NCBI GenBank assembly: GCA_937959275.1
Contig: CALGLU010000048.1
Location: 21,341-85,340 of the forward strand
DNA length: 64,000 nucleotides
Direction of reading: 5' to 3'
Source: an uncultured Saprospiraceae bacterium
Lineage (GTDB): Bacteria > Bacteroidota > Bacteroidia > Chitinophagales > Saprospiraceae
The notes beneath the pieces are model-generated. The model saw only the letters and a program-made list of their open reading frames with translations. It made no database searches and was not told the origin of the DNA. Each line of letters starts with the position of its first letter. Position 1 is the stretch's first letter. Positions 18,350 to 28,079 of this stretch are shown here, in pieces. The position numbers and the translations under genes were made by a program.

Positions 18350-19465
18350 TTAATTACTCATCATAACTGGCATCACAAGCATGAGCAAAGTCTCATTTTC
18401 ATTTTGCTCAGCTGGTAGCAGGACACCTGCTCGATTCGGAGTCGATAACTCTAACAGGATATCATCTGTATCCATAATACCCAGCATTTCAACGAGGAAT
18501 TTGGCATTAAAGCCAATTGTCATTGGTTCGCCTTCATAGGTACATGTTAACTGCTCTGTCGCTTCATTAGAAAAGTCTAAATCTTGTGCAGAGATTGTCA
18601 AGCTACCTTGATCCAAACTCAAGACAACCTGATTCGTTGTCTTATTCGCATAAATGGCGATCCGCTTCAATGAATTCTGGAGATCCTTTCGACCCATCGT
18701 CAACATATGTGGGTTATTGACAGGAATCACAGCATTATAGTCTGGATATTTCGCATCGATCAATCGGATAACAACTTTTGTATCAGCAAATGTGAAAAAA
18801 GCATTGGTTTGATTGAAGGCGATATCAACGTTTACATCACTTGACAAAGCATTCTTAAGCAAGGTCAAGCCTTTTTTAGGAATGATGAAATTTTGTGATA
18901 CTTCACTACTGACATCTCCAAAGGTATATTTTACCAACTTGTGCGCATCGGTGGCTACAAAGATGACATTGTTATAATCAACTTGTATATAGACACCCAT
19001 CATCGCTTGTCTGAGTTCGTCATTACTGGTTGCGAAGATCGTTTTGGTAATCGCTTCTTGTAGACTTGTAGCAGACATCGAAATACTATCTACCCCATCT
19101 TCTGACGGGATATCAGGAAAATCAGCGGCATTGTCTCCACTCAGTTTATACTTACCAAAGGCAGACGTGATTTCAATCTGTCGACTATCATCATCAATAA
19201 TAAAATTGATAGGCTGATCAGGTAGTGCCTTTAAGGTGTCGAGTAATATTTTTGCTGGTATAGCGATTTGTCCATCTTCCTCAGCATTGACATCCAAAGA
19301 TGTAATAATTGTGGTTTCTAGATTAGTCGCGGCAATCGTCAATTTGCCCTTTTCAACAGTAAATAAGAAGTCTTCTAATATGGGCAAAACAGGGTTAGAA
19401 CTGATTGCACCAATTTCCAATGATAATTTTGACAATAAATCAGATGATGAAACGCTAAATTTCAT
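18350..19465 (-). CDS. dnaN: DNA polymerase III beta subunit (sliding clamp)
   Basis: The 371-residue protein spans the three repeated clamp domains of DnaN, from MKFSVSSSDLLSKLSLEIGA to the C-terminal peptide-binding end LLMLVMPVMMS. It forms the ring dimer that tethers polymerases and repair enzymes to DNA. It stands alone here, convergent with the M43-like gene and divergent from the M16 homologue, away from dnaA as is common in Bacteroidota. Length is canonical. Confidence 0.97.
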   Translation of the reverse strand: MKFSVSSSDLLSKLSLEIGAISSNPVLPILEDFLFTVEKGKLTIAATNLETTIITSLDVNAEEDGQIAIPAKILLDTLKALPDQPINFIIDDDSRQIEITSAFGKYKLSGDNAADFPDIPSEDGVDSISMSATSLQEAITKTIFATSNDELRQAMMGVYIQVDYNNVIFVATDAHKLVKYTFGDVSSEVSQNFIIPKKGLTLLKNALSSDVNVDIAFNQTNAFFTFADTKVVIRLIDAKYPDYNAVIPVNNPHMLTMGRKDLQNSLKRIAIYANKTTNQVVLSLDQGSLTISAQDLDFSNEATEQLTCTYEGEPMTIGFNAKFLVEMLGIMDTDDILLELSTPNRAGVLLPAEQNENETLLMLVMPVMMSN

Positions 19466-19569
19466 TTGAATCTTTATAGGTTTAGGTCCTCAATTAGGAC
19501 ATTTCGTTCAAAAAACCCAAAATAGTTGAATTTGGTGGATTCTCGAATAAAATATTACGAAAAGAGTTA

Positions 19570-20853
19570 ATGAATCGACTCAATAGAATCAAAGGCCCTG
19601 CCATCACTGACATAAAATCAGTCTCTTTGCCTGAAATACACCAATTTAAGCTTGGTAATGGTATTCCTGTGTATGAAATCAGTGGCAGCATCCAAGAAGT
19701 TGTCAAAATTGAAATTGTCTTTCAATCAGGTAGGCCATTCGAATCGAAGAAAATGGTCTCTAAAGCTGTCAGTTATCTGATCAAAGAAGGAACCAAGGAT
19801 TTGACATCAACAGAAATTGCTCAGCAAATCGACTATTATGGTGCCACATTGAAAACAAGTACAAATCTCGATGATACTCGTATTATTCTATATTCACTGA
19901 GTAAATATCTTAAGCATGTGTCACCAATTTTGCTAGATATTTTGACTTTGGCACAATTCCCTCAAAACGAGTTGGATAATTATATCAATAATAGTATCCA
20001 AAACCTCAATATTGATCTGTCTAAAGATGAGTTTAGGGCATATCGAGTGCTCACTGAGAATATCTTTGGTGTCGATCACCCATACGGCTATAATAGTTCG
20101 GCTGATCTATACTCAGGTATTAAGAAGGCAGACTTAGTCGATCATTATAACAGGGCTTTTGGTATAGATAATTGTGAGATTTTTATCAGTGGTCATGTGA
20201 CAGATGAAGTCCGAACGGTGTTAGAAGAAACCTGTGGCCAACTAAAGCAAAAGTCTAGTGTTCGTTTAATCGTTCCAGATATTGTGACAGGCTCATTACT
20301 GACAAGCATCCCGACAGCGAATGTGCACCAGACAGCGATAAGGATCGGTAAGAGGCTCTTTAATCGAAGTCATGAAGATTACCCGGTGATGTTTTTTTTA
20401 ACAACCTTATTGGGAGGCTACTTTGGATCACGCCTGATGACAAATTTGCGTGAAGACAAAGGTTATACCTACTCAATTTATGCAGGATTAGATGACTTTG
20501 TTTACGACGGTTACTTTTATATCAGCGCAGATGTCGGAAATGAATATGTCTCCAACTCAATAAAAGAGATTCGTTATGAGTTAGAGGCTCTCATGAGCAA
20601 ACCAGTCTCAGCTGAGGAAATGCGATTGGTGCGAAACTATCTTATGGGCAATCTCTTGAATATGCTAGATGGACCATTTAATCAAGCTCAAGTTGTCAGG
20701 ACCTTGATTACAAAACAATGTGATCTTGAGAGTTTCAACAATTTTGTGGATGAAATTCTTGGTATGACAAGCGAAAATGTGCAGATTGCTGCTCAGAAAT
20801 ACCTTGACCCAGACTCAATGATATCAGTCTTGGTTGGTGGTTCGGCAAAATAA
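19570..20853 (+). CDS. M16-family peptidase homologue lacking the zinc motif
   Basis: The 427-residue protein has the two-domain M16 fold. Its C-terminal half is classic (LLGGYFGSRLMTNLREDKGYTYS). At the position of the inverted zinc motif HxxEH the sequence is SKAVSYLIKEGTKDL, so no zinc ligands are left. In Bacteroidota such inactive subunits usually pair with an active M16 encoded next door, as in mitochondrial processing peptidase. No active partner is present within this window. It may act with a partner encoded elsewhere or as a peptide-binding protein. The ATG start is 104 bp from the divergent dnaN. Confidence 0.88.
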   Translation: MNRLNRIKGPAITDIKSVSLPEIHQFKLGNGIPVYEISGSIQEVVKIEIVFQSGRPFESKKMVSKAVSYLIKEGTKDLTSTEIAQQIDYYGATLKTSTNLDDTRIILYSLSKYLKHVSPILLDILTLAQFPQNELDNYINNSIQNLNIDLSKDEFRAYRVLTENIFGVDHPYGYNSSADLYSGIKKADLVDHYNRAFGIDNCEIFISGHVTDEVRTVLEETCGQLKQKSSVRLIVPDIVTGSLLTSIPTANVHQTAIRIGKRLFNRSHEDYPVMFFLTTLLGGYFGSRLMTNLREDKGYTYSIYAGLDDFVYDGYFYISADVGNEYVSNSIKEIRYELEALMSKPVSAEEMRLVRNYLMGNLLNMLDGPFNQAQVVRTLITKQCDLESFNNFVDEILGMTSENVQIAAQKYLDPDSMISVLVGGSAK

Positions 20854-20867
20854 GTCTCGATTGGCAC

Positions 20868-20875
20868 TATATTTG
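20868..20875 (+). promoter_or_regulatory. Possible -7 box for the mreBCD-mrdA operon
   Basis: TATATTTG matches TAnnTTTG and lies 70 bp upstream of mreB. A good TTTG -33 box is not at the usual distance, so the assignment is weak. Confidence 0.3.
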
Positions 20876-20945
20876 GGTTTTACATATTACTTATGCATAT
20901 TCTCTATTCTATTTACGATCTAGGGGTAATTATTAGCATTATTGA

Positions 20946-21977
20946 ATGAAATTATTTAGTTTTTTTACTCAGGAACTTGCAATTGACTTAGGCACGGCGA
21001 ATACGTTGATTATCGAAAATGATGTTATCGTAGTTGACCAGCCTTCTATTGTTGCAATTAATCGAGTAACAAAAGAATTAATAGCGGTAGGTGAGCGTGC
21101 AATGCGCATGCATGAAAAGACCCACGAGGATATTAAAACGATTCGACCTCTCAAAGATGGGGTGATCGCTGATTTTCAAGCTGCAGAAAGCTTGATTCAG
21201 GGATTGATAAAAATGACAACCACAAAACGAAAGTTTTTTACCCATTTAAAAATGGTTATCTGTATTCCTTCGGGCATTACCGAAGTAGAAAAGCGAGCAG
21301 TATTTGATTCTGCAGACCACGTAGATTCTAAAGAGACTTATCTTATTTACGAACCAATGGCTGCTGCCTTGGGTATCGGTCTAGATGTAGAGGAGCCAGA
21401 AGGGAATATGATTATTGATATAGGTGGAGGGACGACGGAGATAGCCGTTATCGCTCTCTCAGGCATTGTGACAGATCAATCGATTCGAACTGCTGGAGAC
21501 GAATTTACCAATGATATCATTGATTATATGAAGCGAAAGCATAATATATTAATTGGTGAGCGAACAGCAGAGCAAATAAAAATCCATGTGGGATCGGCAG
21601 TCGCAGATCTAGAAAATCCACCTGATCCATTTCCAGTTAATGGTCGAGACTTACTCACGGGGATACCCAAACAAGTGATTACCACACACCACGAAGTTGC
21701 AGAAGCCATTGATAAATCCATAATGAAAATAGAGGAAGCCGTATTAAAGGCATTGGAAGATACGCCTCCAGAGTTGGCATCTGACATCTATAAGAAAGGA
21801 CTCTATTTAACAGGAGGTGGAGCACTACTAAGAGGCTTGGACAGACGGATAGCAGAGAAAACAAAACTAAATGTACATGTTGCCCCAGAGCCACTACAAG
21901 CAGTGGTAAGAGGTACAGGTATGGCACTCAAGAATTCTTCAAAGTATACGTTTCTTATTGATCGTAAGAGTATTTAA
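20946..21977 (+). CDS. mreB: Rod shape-determining actin homologue MreB
   Basis: The 343-residue actin-like ATPase has phosphate-1 motif AIDLGTANT, phosphate-2 IIDIGGGTTEIAVIA and the adenosine motif LTGGGALLRGLD. MreB filaments on the inner membrane guide lateral cell-wall synthesis. It begins an operon mreB-mreC-mreD-mrdA-folA, so the cell is expected to be rod-shaped or filamentous. Length is normal. The unusual opening MKLFSFFTQELAIDLG matches the membrane-binding amphipathic N-terminus of MreB. Confidence 0.97.
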   Translation: MKLFSFFTQELAIDLGTANTLIIENDVIVVDQPSIVAINRVTKELIAVGERAMRMHEKTHEDIKTIRPLKDGVIADFQAAESLIQGLIKMTTTKRKFFTHLKMVICIPSGITEVEKRAVFDSADHVDSKETYLIYEPMAAALGIGLDVEEPEGNMIIDIGGGTTEIAVIALSGIVTDQSIRTAGDEFTNDIIDYMKRKHNILIGERTAEQIKIHVGSAVADLENPPDPFPVNGRDLLTGIPKQVITTHHEVAEAIDKSIMKIEEAVLKALEDTPPELASDIYKKGLYLTGGGALLRGLDRRIAEKTKLNVHVAPEPLQAVVRGTGMALKNSSKYTFLIDRKSI

Positions 21978-21998
21978 GACTCTTTTAAAAGCGCAGTC

Positions 21999-22805
21999 AT
22001 GCGAAACATCATTCTTTTCTTCGCAAAACACGGGTCAACATTTTTGTTCATCCTCTTAGAGATCATTTGCTTTATTCTGATCATCAATTTTAATAATAAT
22101 CAACGATCTATTTATCTGCATTCATCCAATTTGATCAGTGGTAAATTGTACGAAGAAAAACAGAAATTTGTAGACTTCTTTAGTCTGTCAGAACAGCTAG
22201 ACAGTTTGCAAGTAGAGAATGCACGCCTACTCAGAAGAGTTTTATATCATGAAGGATATGGCAAATCTATAGAGATTGATAGTTCAGATTTCAATTACAA
22301 ATTAATCCCTGCCAAAATTATAAATCAATCCATTAATTCAAGAAATAACTATCTAACGATTGATAAGGGCACCATTGATGACATAAGACCAGACATGGGT
22401 GTCATTGGTAGAAACGGTATCATCGGCATTGTCCAAAACGCAAACACAAAATATGCAAGAGTGCTCTCCATCCTAAACTCAAAATCCAGGATCAGTGCTA
22501 AAATCAAAAACAAAGGTTATTTTGGAAACATCCTATGGCGTAATCTAGACACACAACGTCTAGACCTTGAAGCCATTCCAACACATGCCACTGTTGCTGT
22601 AGGTGATACCGTAGTTACGAGTGGCTATTCAACCATGTTTCCTCCCAATATTTTTATTGGAACAATAGAAACGTTTCAATCCAAAAAAGGAGCTTCAAAC
22701 TATAACATTACTGTAAAACTGAATAACAATTTTAGTAAGCTACAACACGTTTTTGTAATTGATAATACAGCGCAGGATTTTCAAAAAACGATTGAGATCG
22801 AATGA
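21999..22805 (+). CDS. mreC: Rod shape-determining protein MreC
   Basis: The 268-residue protein has one N-terminal membrane helix (about 12-31), a periplasmic coiled coil around residues 55-85, and the double beta-barrel MreC domain (VIGRNGIIGIVQN, GDTVVTSGYSTMFPPNIFIG). It links MreB to the wall synthase complex. It lies 21 bp after mreB and overlaps mreD by 4 bp (ATGA). Confidence 0.93.
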   Translation: MRNIILFFAKHGSTFLFILLEIICFILIINFNNNQRSIYLHSSNLISGKLYEEKQKFVDFFSLSEQLDSLQVENARLLRRVLYHEGYGKSIEIDSSDFNYKLIPAKIINQSINSRNNYLTIDKGTIDDIRPDMGVIGRNGIIGIVQNANTKYARVLSILNSKSRISAKIKNKGYFGNILWRNLDTQRLDLEAIPTHATVAVGDTVVTSGYSTMFPPNIFIGTIETFQSKKGASNYNITVKLNNNFSKLQHVFVIDNTAQDFQKTIEIE

Positions 22806-23320
22806 ATTCTACAATAACAAGTAATGGTCTTCGGTTTCTCATCTTATTACTTATCCAAGTATTAGCACTTAAGGGGATACAACTTGATTATAGTTTTTTG
22901 CGCTATGTTGTTATTATCATTTATCCGTTGTTCATTATTTTATTACCCATTAATATTCCAAGATCTCTCCTTCTTTTACTTGCTTTTCTTCTTGGTATAT
23001 CGGTAGATATCTTTTATGACTCTATTGGTGTTCATGCAGCTGCCTCTGTATTTATAGCATTTTGCCGTTTGTTTATACTGCGACTATTAGAGCCAACACA
23101 GGGTTATAAAACAGAAGGGAGTCCATCTGCTCATAATTTTGGTTTGGGGTGGTTCACAACATATGCTTCAATTATGATGATTATTCATTTGTTTGTTTAC
23201 TTTTCAATTGACGCATTTAGTTTTGTTTTTATTTTGGACATTCTAATCAAAACAATCCTTAGCTTTATCTTTTCAATGCTCTTTTTAATTGTACATCAAA
23301 TTGTTTTCAAAGTTGACTAA
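22802..23320 (+). CDS. mreD: Rod shape-determining membrane protein MreD
   Basis: The 172-residue protein is almost wholly hydrophobic with about five membrane helices. It has little sequence conservation, as is usual for MreD; assignment rests on size, hydrophobicity and position between mreC and mrdA. Its start overlaps the mreC stop (ATGA), and it ends 2 bp before mrdA. Confidence 0.85.
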   Translation: MNSTITSNGLRFLILLLIQVLALKGIQLDYSFLRYVVIIIYPLFIILLPINIPRSLLLLLAFLLGISVDIFYDSIGVHAAASVFIAFCRLFILRLLEPTQGYKTEGSPSAHNFGLGWFTTYASIMMIIHLFVYFSIDAFSFVFILDILIKTILSFIFSMLFLIVHQIVFKVD

Positions 23321-23322
23321 TT

Positions 23323-25182
23323 GTGAATAAATTCCAAACAAGGAAATATATAATTCAAATTGTATTTATCGTTACAGGGACTGTCATCTTATTTAATACT
23401 GCTTGGTTACAATTATTTAATCCAGACTTTAAGGAACGGGCGGAGAAAACAACTCTACACAAACGCACCCTTTTTCCTTCTCGAGGTATCATTTATGATC
23501 GAAATGAAAAACTGCTAGTCATTAATGAACCGACCTATAATCTGGATGTGGTTTATAATGAATTACAGACAAGTATGGACACCAGTCTATTGTGTCGTCT
23601 GTTAAAGATTGAAAGAACTGAGTTTGAAGCAAACATTGAAAAAGATTGGAGTAGCCCCAGATTTAGAAAATCAATTCCGTTTACATTTCTAAAACGGATC
23701 AACCCGATAGACTTTGCTGTTTTTCAGGAGCATCTCCATAAGTTTCCTGGGATGTATCCTGTGATTCGAAATGTCAGATCATATCCTCATCATAATGCAG
23801 CTAATATTTTAGGGTATTTAGGAGAAGTTGACGAGCAAAAAATAAGTGCTTCTGAAGGTTTATATTCACTCGGTGATTATACAGGCATCACGGGAATGGA
23901 AAAAATGTATGAAGATGACCTTAAAGGAAAAAAGGGTGTTGAATATATTTTGAAGGATAATCTTGGTCGAGAAGTCAGTGCATTGGCACAGGGAAATATG
24001 GATTCTCTAGCCTTGGAAGGGCAGGATATCATGAGTACGATAGATTTAGATTTTCAAGCCTATGGAGAAGCGTTGATGGGCAATAAGAGAGGAAGTATTG
24101 TCGCTATTGAGCCGTCTACTGGAGAAATCCTGACAATGGTATCAACACCAACTTACGATCCTAATTTATTGAGGATTGACAGAGATCGAGGAGCAGCATT
24201 TGCTGCATTAAATAACGATACGATTAATCGGCCATTTTTGGATCGAGCGGTGATGGCAAAATATCCTCCAGGTTCTATATTCAAACCCATCTTTGCCTTA
24301 ATTGCCATGCAAGAAGGTTATTTATGGCCTTACAGAGCCATCACTTGCGATGGAGATTATGAATTAAATACCAAAGGCTTCTCTCAAGGATGCCATGATC
24401 ATCCATATACATCAAATGTCAAAGTCGCCTTACAGCATTCTTGCAATACTTATTTCTATCAAGTCATGCGTGAATTCATAAATGGTAAAGATCCATCAAT
24501 GCCTCAACTCGGTATGGATAAATTAAAAGACTATTTAACTGAATTCGGAATCGGGACTAAATTGGGTATAGATAATCAATTTGAAAATGCTGGTTTTTTT
24601 CCAGACGGACAATTTTATACCGACATGTATAAAAAGCGAGGAGAGAATCGTTGGTTTTCTACAATGGTCTTATCTCTGGGTATTGGACAAGGAGAGGTCA
24701 ATTTGACAACCATCCAAATGGCAAACCTGGCGGCAATATTAGCCAATAGAGGATACTACATCACACCTCATATGATTAAGCGATATTTAAAAGGTGGCAA
24801 ATTAATACCAGAAGAATTTTCAACAGTAAAAAAGGTACCTATCGATTCTATTTATTTTCCTCATGTGATAGATGGTATGGAGCGCGTGGTCAGAGAAGGT
24901 ACTGCACAAATAGCCTATGTGCCAGGCTTGCAAATCGCAGGAAAAACAGGTACTTCTCAAAATCCGCACGGTAAGGATCATTCTGTATTCTTTGCGTTTG
25001 CGCCAAAGGACAATCCAAAAATTGCCATCGCCGTCTATGTTGAAAATGCAGGTTGGGGTGCCCAGTATGCTGGACCCATTGCCAGTCTGATGATAGAAAA
25101 ATATTTAACCGGAGATATACGACCACAGCGAAAATACCTAGAGACAAGAATGAAAGAAGCCAACTTAATCTCAATACCCTAA
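23323..25182 (+). CDS. mrdA: Penicillin-binding protein 2 (elongasome transpeptidase)
   Basis: The 619-residue class B PBP has an N-terminal membrane helix, a dimerisation domain (FPSRGIIYDRN) and a transpeptidase domain with S318-I-F-K321, the SxN motif in QHSCNTYF and K541-T-G543. It crosslinks peptidoglycan during elongation with MreBCD and RodA. The start is GTG at 23323, 2 bp after mreD; no ATG is nearby in frame. RodA, usually next, is absent; folA begins one base after its stop. Confidence 0.95.
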   Translation: MNKFQTRKYIIQIVFIVTGTVILFNTAWLQLFNPDFKERAEKTTLHKRTLFPSRGIIYDRNEKLLVINEPTYNLDVVYNELQTSMDTSLLCRLLKIERTEFEANIEKDWSSPRFRKSIPFTFLKRINPIDFAVFQEHLHKFPGMYPVIRNVRSYPHHNAANILGYLGEVDEQKISASEGLYSLGDYTGITGMEKMYEDDLKGKKGVEYILKDNLGREVSALAQGNMDSLALEGQDIMSTIDLDFQAYGEALMGNKRGSIVAIEPSTGEILTMVSTPTYDPNLLRIDRDRGAAFAALNNDTINRPFLDRAVMAKYPPGSIFKPIFALIAMQEGYLWPYRAITCDGDYELNTKGFSQGCHDHPYTSNVKVALQHSCNTYFYQVMREFINGKDPSMPQLGMDKLKDYLTEFGIGTKLGIDNQFENAGFFPDGQFYTDMYKKRGENRWFSTMVLSLGIGQGEVNLTTIQMANLAAILANRGYYITPHMIKRYLKGGKLIPEEFSTVKKVPIDSIYFPHVIDGMERVVREGTAQIAYVPGLQIAGKTGTSQNPHGKDHSVFFAFAPKDNPKIAIAVYVENAGWGAQYAGPIASLMIEKYLTGDIRPQRKYLETRMKEANLISIP

Positions 25183-25183
25183 T

Positions 25184-25678
25184 ATGATCGTAAGCGCAAT
25201 CGTTGCGAAAGCAAAGGATAATGTGATTGGAAAAGATAATGATATCCCATGGTATCTTCCTACAGATTTAAAGTATTTTAAAAAGACAACATTAAATCAT
25301 CATATTATCATGGGACGAAAATGTTTTCAGTCTATAGGTAAGCCCTTACCCAAACGAACGAATATCATTGTGACTCGCAATCCATTTTACATTGTCTCTA
25401 ATTGTTATATAGCATCAAGCGTTGAAGAAGCTCTTGAAATTGCGTATGATAATGGAGAAGAAGAAGCAATTATTATTGGCGGTGGCGAAATTTATAAATT
25501 GACCCAGAAGCTTTGGGACAAGCTGTACATCACAGAAGTGCATGCTGAAATTGAGGGCGATATTTTCTTTCCAAAGATTGATACTAAGAAGTGGGTAAAG
25601 GTCTCAGAAGAATCACACCAAAAAGATGCTAAACATGAATTTGACTATTCATTTTTAGTCTACGAAAAGAAAGCTTAA
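25184..25678 (+). CDS. folA: Dihydrofolate reductase
   Basis: The 164-residue enzyme reduces dihydrofolate to tetrahydrofolate with NADPH. It shows the substrate-site motif IPWYLPTDLKYFKK with catalytic D28, the cofactor motif IMGRKCFQSIGKPLP, and the second cofactor-binding Gly-rich segment IIIGGGEIY. It starts one base after mrdA, so it is probably in the same transcript; coupling of folate and wall genes may simply reflect gene shuffling. Confidence 0.95.
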   Translation: MIVSAIVAKAKDNVIGKDNDIPWYLPTDLKYFKKTTLNHHIIMGRKCFQSIGKPLPKRTNIIVTRNPFYIVSNCYIASSVEEALEIAYDNGEEEAIIIGGGEIYKLTQKLWDKLYITEVHAEIEGDIFFPKIDTKKWVKVSEESHQKDAKHEFDYSFLVYEKKA

Positions 25679-25722
25679 GTTTATAACAACAAATTTACAG
25701 ATGAACACATACAACTTTACAA

Positions 25723-27003
25723 ATGAAAGAAGACTTTTTACACTATGTCTGGTTATACAACTATTTTGACCAAACGAATCTCCAAACAACAACAGGACAA
25801 AGCATTCGAATTATTACTAATGGAACTCATAACCACGATTCAGGGCCGGACTTCTCTAATGCTCAGATTAATATTGATGGTATTGATTGGAATGGTCAAG
25901 TCGAAATCCATATCCAATCTTCTGATTGGCTAAAGCATAAGCATCAGTTTGACATCAATTATGAAAGCGTCATTCTTCATGTTGTGTGGAAAGAAGACAA
26001 ACCGATCATGAACAGAAAGAAGGTACGGATCCCGTGTATTGAATTGTGCGATCGAGTCAATCCTTCCCTACTTGACAACTATACGAATTTAATATTAAAC
26101 AAATCTTGGATTGCTTGTGCAGATAGCCTTCACCTCATTGACAAAGATCGTACTATGCTTTGGCTAAACGCTATCGCAATAGAGCGAATGGAACAGAAAG
26201 CCAAATTGATTCATGATGAGTTCGAACAATTAGATTTACACTGGGACCATTTATTCTTAGTCCAGCTTAGCAAAGCATTTGGGCTTAAGGTGAATCAGGA
26301 TGCCTTCGCAAGCTTAGCCAAGAGTCTTAAGTATGAAGTTATTCAAAAGTATGCTCACCAACTTAAGCAACTAGAGGCTCTACTCTTCGGCCAAGCAGGC
26401 ATGCTCAGTGAATCTTGGAAAGACCCTTATGCTAAGCAGCTAACCAGAGAATACAACTTCTTGCAACACAAACACAGCTTGCAGCCCATCCCCTTGTCCT
26501 TTTGGAAATTTGGTCGCTTACGACCCGCTAATTTTCCAACGATTCGAATTGCACAATTAGCTCAACTGCTACATAGATGTCCTACTTTGTTTTCACAAGT
26601 GTTAGAAGGAAGCATCGATGAGGTACTGCATTTATTTGACGATTTGGTAGCCTCAGATTATTGGGATACACACTACAGATTTGATACAGAATCGAAAAAG
26701 AAGAAAAAAGCCTTAGGCAAGAGTAGAATTCATCTCATATTTATTAACTGCATTTGCCCCATGCTGTTCAGTTATGGAAAATATAGGCAGAATCAAGACT
26801 ACATTGATAAAGCGATTACACTCTTAGAGACATTACCGGCAGAATCAAATGCTATTGTGAACCAATGGGCTTCATTATCCATTACTCCTAGACATGCAAT
26901 CGACAGCCAGGCTTTGATTCATTTAAAAAAGACCTATTGTGATCAATATAAATGCGTAAGTTGTCAAATTGGACACCAATTATTAACGTCAAGAAAAAAG
27001 TAA
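25723..27003 (+). CDS. DUF2851 family protein
   Basis: The 426-residue protein belongs to a family found mostly in Bacteroidota. The N-terminal segment, GPDFSNAQINIDGIDWNGQV followed by EIHIQSSDW, resembles a PD-(D/E)xK nuclease core, but I infer this and cannot prove activity. The C-terminal half is Leu- and His-rich with QWASLSITPRHAIDSQALI and a CxxC (KCVSCQIG) near the end that may bind metal. It lies 45 bp after folA and 4 bp before lpxK, in the same likely transcript. Confidence 0.8.
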   Translation: MKEDFLHYVWLYNYFDQTNLQTTTGQSIRIITNGTHNHDSGPDFSNAQINIDGIDWNGQVEIHIQSSDWLKHKHQFDINYESVILHVVWKEDKPIMNRKKVRIPCIELCDRVNPSLLDNYTNLILNKSWIACADSLHLIDKDRTMLWLNAIAIERMEQKAKLIHDEFEQLDLHWDHLFLVQLSKAFGLKVNQDAFASLAKSLKYEVIQKYAHQLKQLEALLFGQAGMLSESWKDPYAKQLTREYNFLQHKHSLQPIPLSFWKFGRLRPANFPTIRIAQLAQLLHRCPTLFSQVLEGSIDEVLHLFDDLVASDYWDTHYRFDTESKKKKKALGKSRIHLIFINCICPMLFSYGKYRQNQDYIDKAITLLETLPAESNAIVNQWASLSITPRHAIDSQALIHLKKTYCDQYKCVSCQIGHQLLTSRKK

Positions 27004-27006
27004 TAG

Positions 27007-28077
27007 ATGGTTCAGCAATGGCTATTTAAAACACTAATGGCTCCTTTTGCATTGATTTACGGACTGATTATTAGTCTCCGTAATTCATTCTATGACTCCA
27101 ACGTATTAAAGGCCACTCGGTTTAATGTGCCAGTAATTGGAGTGGGCAATTTATCGATTGGAGGTGCGGGTAAAACGCCACACATCGAGTATCTGATTAT
27201 GCTGCTGCGCGAATATATTGACATTGCCGTGCTAAGTAGAGGCTACAAACGAAAATCTAAAGGATTCAATTTTGTTAACATTCAAGATCCTGTTAGTCAA
27301 TCTGGTGACGAACCAATCCAATTCAAACGAAAATTTAGAGACGTAACTGTTGCAGTAGCCGAGAGTAGAGTAACTGCCATTCCAGAAATCATAAAGTTTC
27401 ATCCAGAGACATCGTGCATCCTTTTAGATGACGCCTTTCAACATCGCTCTGTAAAACCTGGCCTGAATGTCTTACTGACAGAATTTGATAAGCCGTATAC
27501 AGAAGACCACATATTGCCAATGGGTCGCTTAAGAGAATGGAGAAGTGATGCTGAGCGTGCAGATGTCATTATTGTCACCAAGTGTAAAGAACAACTCAGC
27601 GGTGCTGAACGACTAGAAATGAGCGCTCAAATAGCTCCCTTGGAGCACCAACACTTATTCTTCAGTAAGTACACATATTACCCACCTTATTTACTGATAG
27701 ATGGTCGTCGTCGTATAAACCTATCTGCTGATATGACCATCGTTTTATTATCAGCTATTGCTTCTAATGAATATCTTGTCAACTACTTAGAAGGGATTGT
27801 AGACAATGAAGTGGTGTCATACAAATTTGAGGACCACCACTATTTTAATGAACGAGACTTAGAAACGCTCAAGCAAGGCTTTAATCATGTCGAAAACGAA
27901 AAGAAAATAATTTTAACTACAGAAAAAGATGCCGTTAGATTATTTGAACATAAAGCATTCATACAAGAAAACAAACTACCTGTTTTTGTTCTACCAATTG
28001 CTGTGACCTTTATGAATGACGATGGAATGAAATTTGACAATCTTGTAAAAGAGTATTTACTGAATGTGAAAAACTAA
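27007..28077 (+). CDS. lpxK: Tetraacyldisaccharide 4'-kinase
   Basis: The 356-residue enzyme phosphorylates the 4' position of the lipid A disaccharide. It has an N-terminal membrane helix and the Walker A motif GGAGKT (52-57) in VGNLSIGGAGKTPHIEY, plus VLLDDAFQHR (the DxxxQ catalytic region) and LPMGRLREW. It acts on the inner leaflet of the inner membrane in the Raetz pathway, showing that the organism makes lipid A. A slightly degenerate length and sequence is normal for Bacteroidota. Confidence 0.95.
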   Translation: MVQQWLFKTLMAPFALIYGLIISLRNSFYDSNVLKATRFNVPVIGVGNLSIGGAGKTPHIEYLIMLLREYIDIAVLSRGYKRKSKGFNFVNIQDPVSQSGDEPIQFKRKFRDVTVAVAESRVTAIPEIIKFHPETSCILLDDAFQHRSVKPGLNVLLTEFDKPYTEDHILPMGRLREWRSDAERADVIIVTKCKEQLSGAERLEMSAQIAPLEHQHLFFSKYTYYPPYLLIDGRRRINLSADMTIVLLSAIASNEYLVNYLEGIVDNEVVSYKFEDHHYFNERDLETLKQGFNHVENEKKIILTTEKDAVRLFEHKAFIQENKLPVFVLPIAVTFMNDDGMKFDNLVKEYLLNVKN

Positions 28078-28079
28078 GC

